Shown piece after piece: positions 5,021-5,787 of a stretch of 5,787 nucleotides of DNA. This stretch comes from Actinomycetota bacterium (GTDB lineage: Bacteria > Actinomycetota > Acidimicrobiia > IMCC26256): NCBI GenBank assembly GCA_009702955.1, contig WLHA01000094.1, positions 1 through 5,787 on the forward strand. Direction: 5' to 3'. The translations under genes were made by a program, and so were the position numbers. The first letter of the stretch is position 1, and the number at the start of each line of letters is the position of its first letter. The notes under the pieces are model-generated. The model saw nothing but the letters and a program-made list of their open reading frames with translations. It ran no database searches and was not told the origin of the DNA.

Positions 5021-5787
5021 AGAGGCGTTTACCTGCGGGGGTTCCTGAGGCACTGCGGCAAGTGCAGGAGCGCCCGCTTAGCCCCCTTCCTACCCTTAAA
5101 TTTAAGTTCGCTACTCTCCTCTCCGCAGCGGTAGGCGTAACGATCGTGATTTTCTGGGCCGGAGATCATTTAGGAATCTGGCCGAGCATTAGCGCGGTAC
5201 TTGCAGGAACCGCTGCATTGGTATGCGTGAGATTTCTAGCGCGCGGCGTTACATCACCGCTGCGCGAAATGTCAGAGGCGGCAGACGCTATGGCGCGCGG
5301 AGATTACTCACGTCGTGTTAGCGCTACATCCACGGATGAAGTAGGGCGCCTAGCGCGTGCATTTAATCGCATGGCATCAGAGCTAGACGAGACCGATCGC
5401 GTGCGGCGAGATCTTGTGGCAAACGTAAGCCACGAACTGCGCACCCCAATTACTGCGCTCCAAGCACGCTTAGAGAACCTCGTTGACGGAGTTGAGGAGC
5501 CTGAGCCAGAGTTGCTTCTTACGATGCTTCGCCAGACGGAGCGTCTCGGTCGCCTAGTTAGTCAACTGCTCGACCTCTCCCGACTCGAGTCTGGGTCGAT
5601 TCCACTTGACCGTCAAGAGTTCCAAGTTGCACCGCTTCTAGATCACGCGGTGCGAGAACAGGCTCTCCAAGTTGGCGATGTAGAGGTAAGCGTCGTGCTC
5701 GATGACCCCTCGTTGACTGCTGACGGAGACCCTGAACGGGTGCATCAAGTTCTTGCGAACCTCCTCGAGAATGCAGTGCGCCACTCC
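5017..5787 (+). CDS. Two-component sensor histidine kinase (HAMP-HisKA-HATPase), 3' truncated
   Basis: This membrane kinase is the likely partner of the upstream regulator. 257 residues are visible before the right edge. The order is a basic cytoplasmic N-terminus (1-30), TM1 (about 31-48), a very short external loop (about 49-57, GDHLGIWPS), TM2 (about 58-75), HAMP (about 76-128, PLREMSEAADAMARGDY and DEVGRLARAFNRMASEL), HisKA with phospho-acceptor H139 in VANVSHELRTPI, and the start of the HATPase domain with its N box (N248, N252 in NLLENAVRHS). The G boxes should lie beyond the window. The tiny external loop suggests sensing in or at the membrane or through partners. ATG at 5017 is chosen for GGGGAT 6 nt upstream and the ATGA overlap. 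An in-frame ATG at 4933 would add 28 residues, including a CSCKHHC stretch, but it has no Shine-Dalgarno and the added residues do not look like a kinase. Confidence 0.92.
   Translation, partial: MKRRLPAGVPEALRQVQERPLSPLPTLKFKFATLLSAAVGVTIVIFWAGDHLGIWPSISAVLAGTAALVCVRFLARGVTSPLREMSEAADAMARGDYSRRVSATSTDEVGRLARAFNRMASELDETDRVRRDLVANVSHELRTPITALQARLENLVDGVEEPEPELLLTMLRQTERLGRLVSQLLDLSRLESGSIPLDRQEFQVAPLLDHAVREQALQVGDVEVSVVLDDPSLTADGDPERVHQVLANLLENAVRHS

Larger units (their letters stand above)
4926..5027 (+). repeat. Direct repeat 71 bp apart carrying a duplicated stop-start junction
   Basis: Copy 1 is 4926-4958 and copy 2 is 4997-5027. Both open with the same 15 bases, GCCTGCCATGGGGAT. Three mismatched bases follow, then GCATGAAG, then AGGCG (copy 1 has two extra bases, GC, before AGGCG). 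Each copy holds a GGGGAT stretch usable as a weak ribosome-binding site and an ATGA stop-start overlap. Copy 1 ends the regulator; copy 2 starts the kinase. The DNA between the copies shows no clear similarity to the flanks. Confidence 0.85.

Noticed and set aside
5095..5106. Perfect 12-bp palindrome CTTAAATTTAAG
   Set aside because: It lies inside the kinase coding sequence (TLKFKF) where the codons explain it; with no second copy seen, there is no reason to call it an operator.

Overview
The window looks like ordinary chromosome from an actinomycete (Actinomycetota), of moderate GC (mid-50s percent by eye). The evidence is the style of the two-component proteins, in particular the HAMP and HisKA segments of the kinase, and two genes whose starts sit exactly 7 nt after a TANNNT hexamer. 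That geometry is typical of leaderless actinobacterial mRNAs. I cannot name a genus. I see no mobile element, CRISPR array, tRNA or rRNA.

Bases 1-3627 (+ strand) are a three-gene thiamine-type ABC importer operon. The order is a 5'-truncated periplasmic/lipoprotein thiamine-binding protein (ThiB), a two-domain fused permease (ThiP) and an ATPase. The genes overlap by 25 bp (thiB/thiP) and 4 bp (ATGA, thiP/ATPase), so they are probably translated in a coupled fashion. The ATPase is larger than classical ThiQ and carries a TOBE-like C-terminal domain.

Bases 3628-3657 are a short convergent gap with nested inverted repeats that could serve as a terminator for both sides. On the - strand follows msrB (methionine-R-sulfoxide reductase), which has the zinc cysteines and catalytic cysteine but lacks any resolving cysteine. 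Between msrB and the next gene lies a compact 137-bp divergent promoter region. It has a leaderless-type promoter on each side and a CACAG direct repeat of 11-bp period, a layout suited to an OmpR/PhoB-type regulator.

Bases 4233-5787 (+ strand) encode an OmpR-family response regulator and a HAMP-HisKA-HATPase sensor kinase that runs off the right edge. Their junction is the most unusual part of the window. The end-of-regulator/start-of-kinase segment is duplicated 71 bp apart, which creates a 24-codon ORF linked by ATGA overlaps to both neighbours. This ORF ends in almost the same residues as the regulator. One seven-base arm in this junction can pair with either repeat copy.

A second theme is a set of near-perfect short tandem duplications: 12, 15, 15 and 18 bp inside genes, all whole codons, and 11 bp between genes. 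No clearly new biological system is visible. The regulator-kinase junction and the tandem duplications are what deserve a second look.
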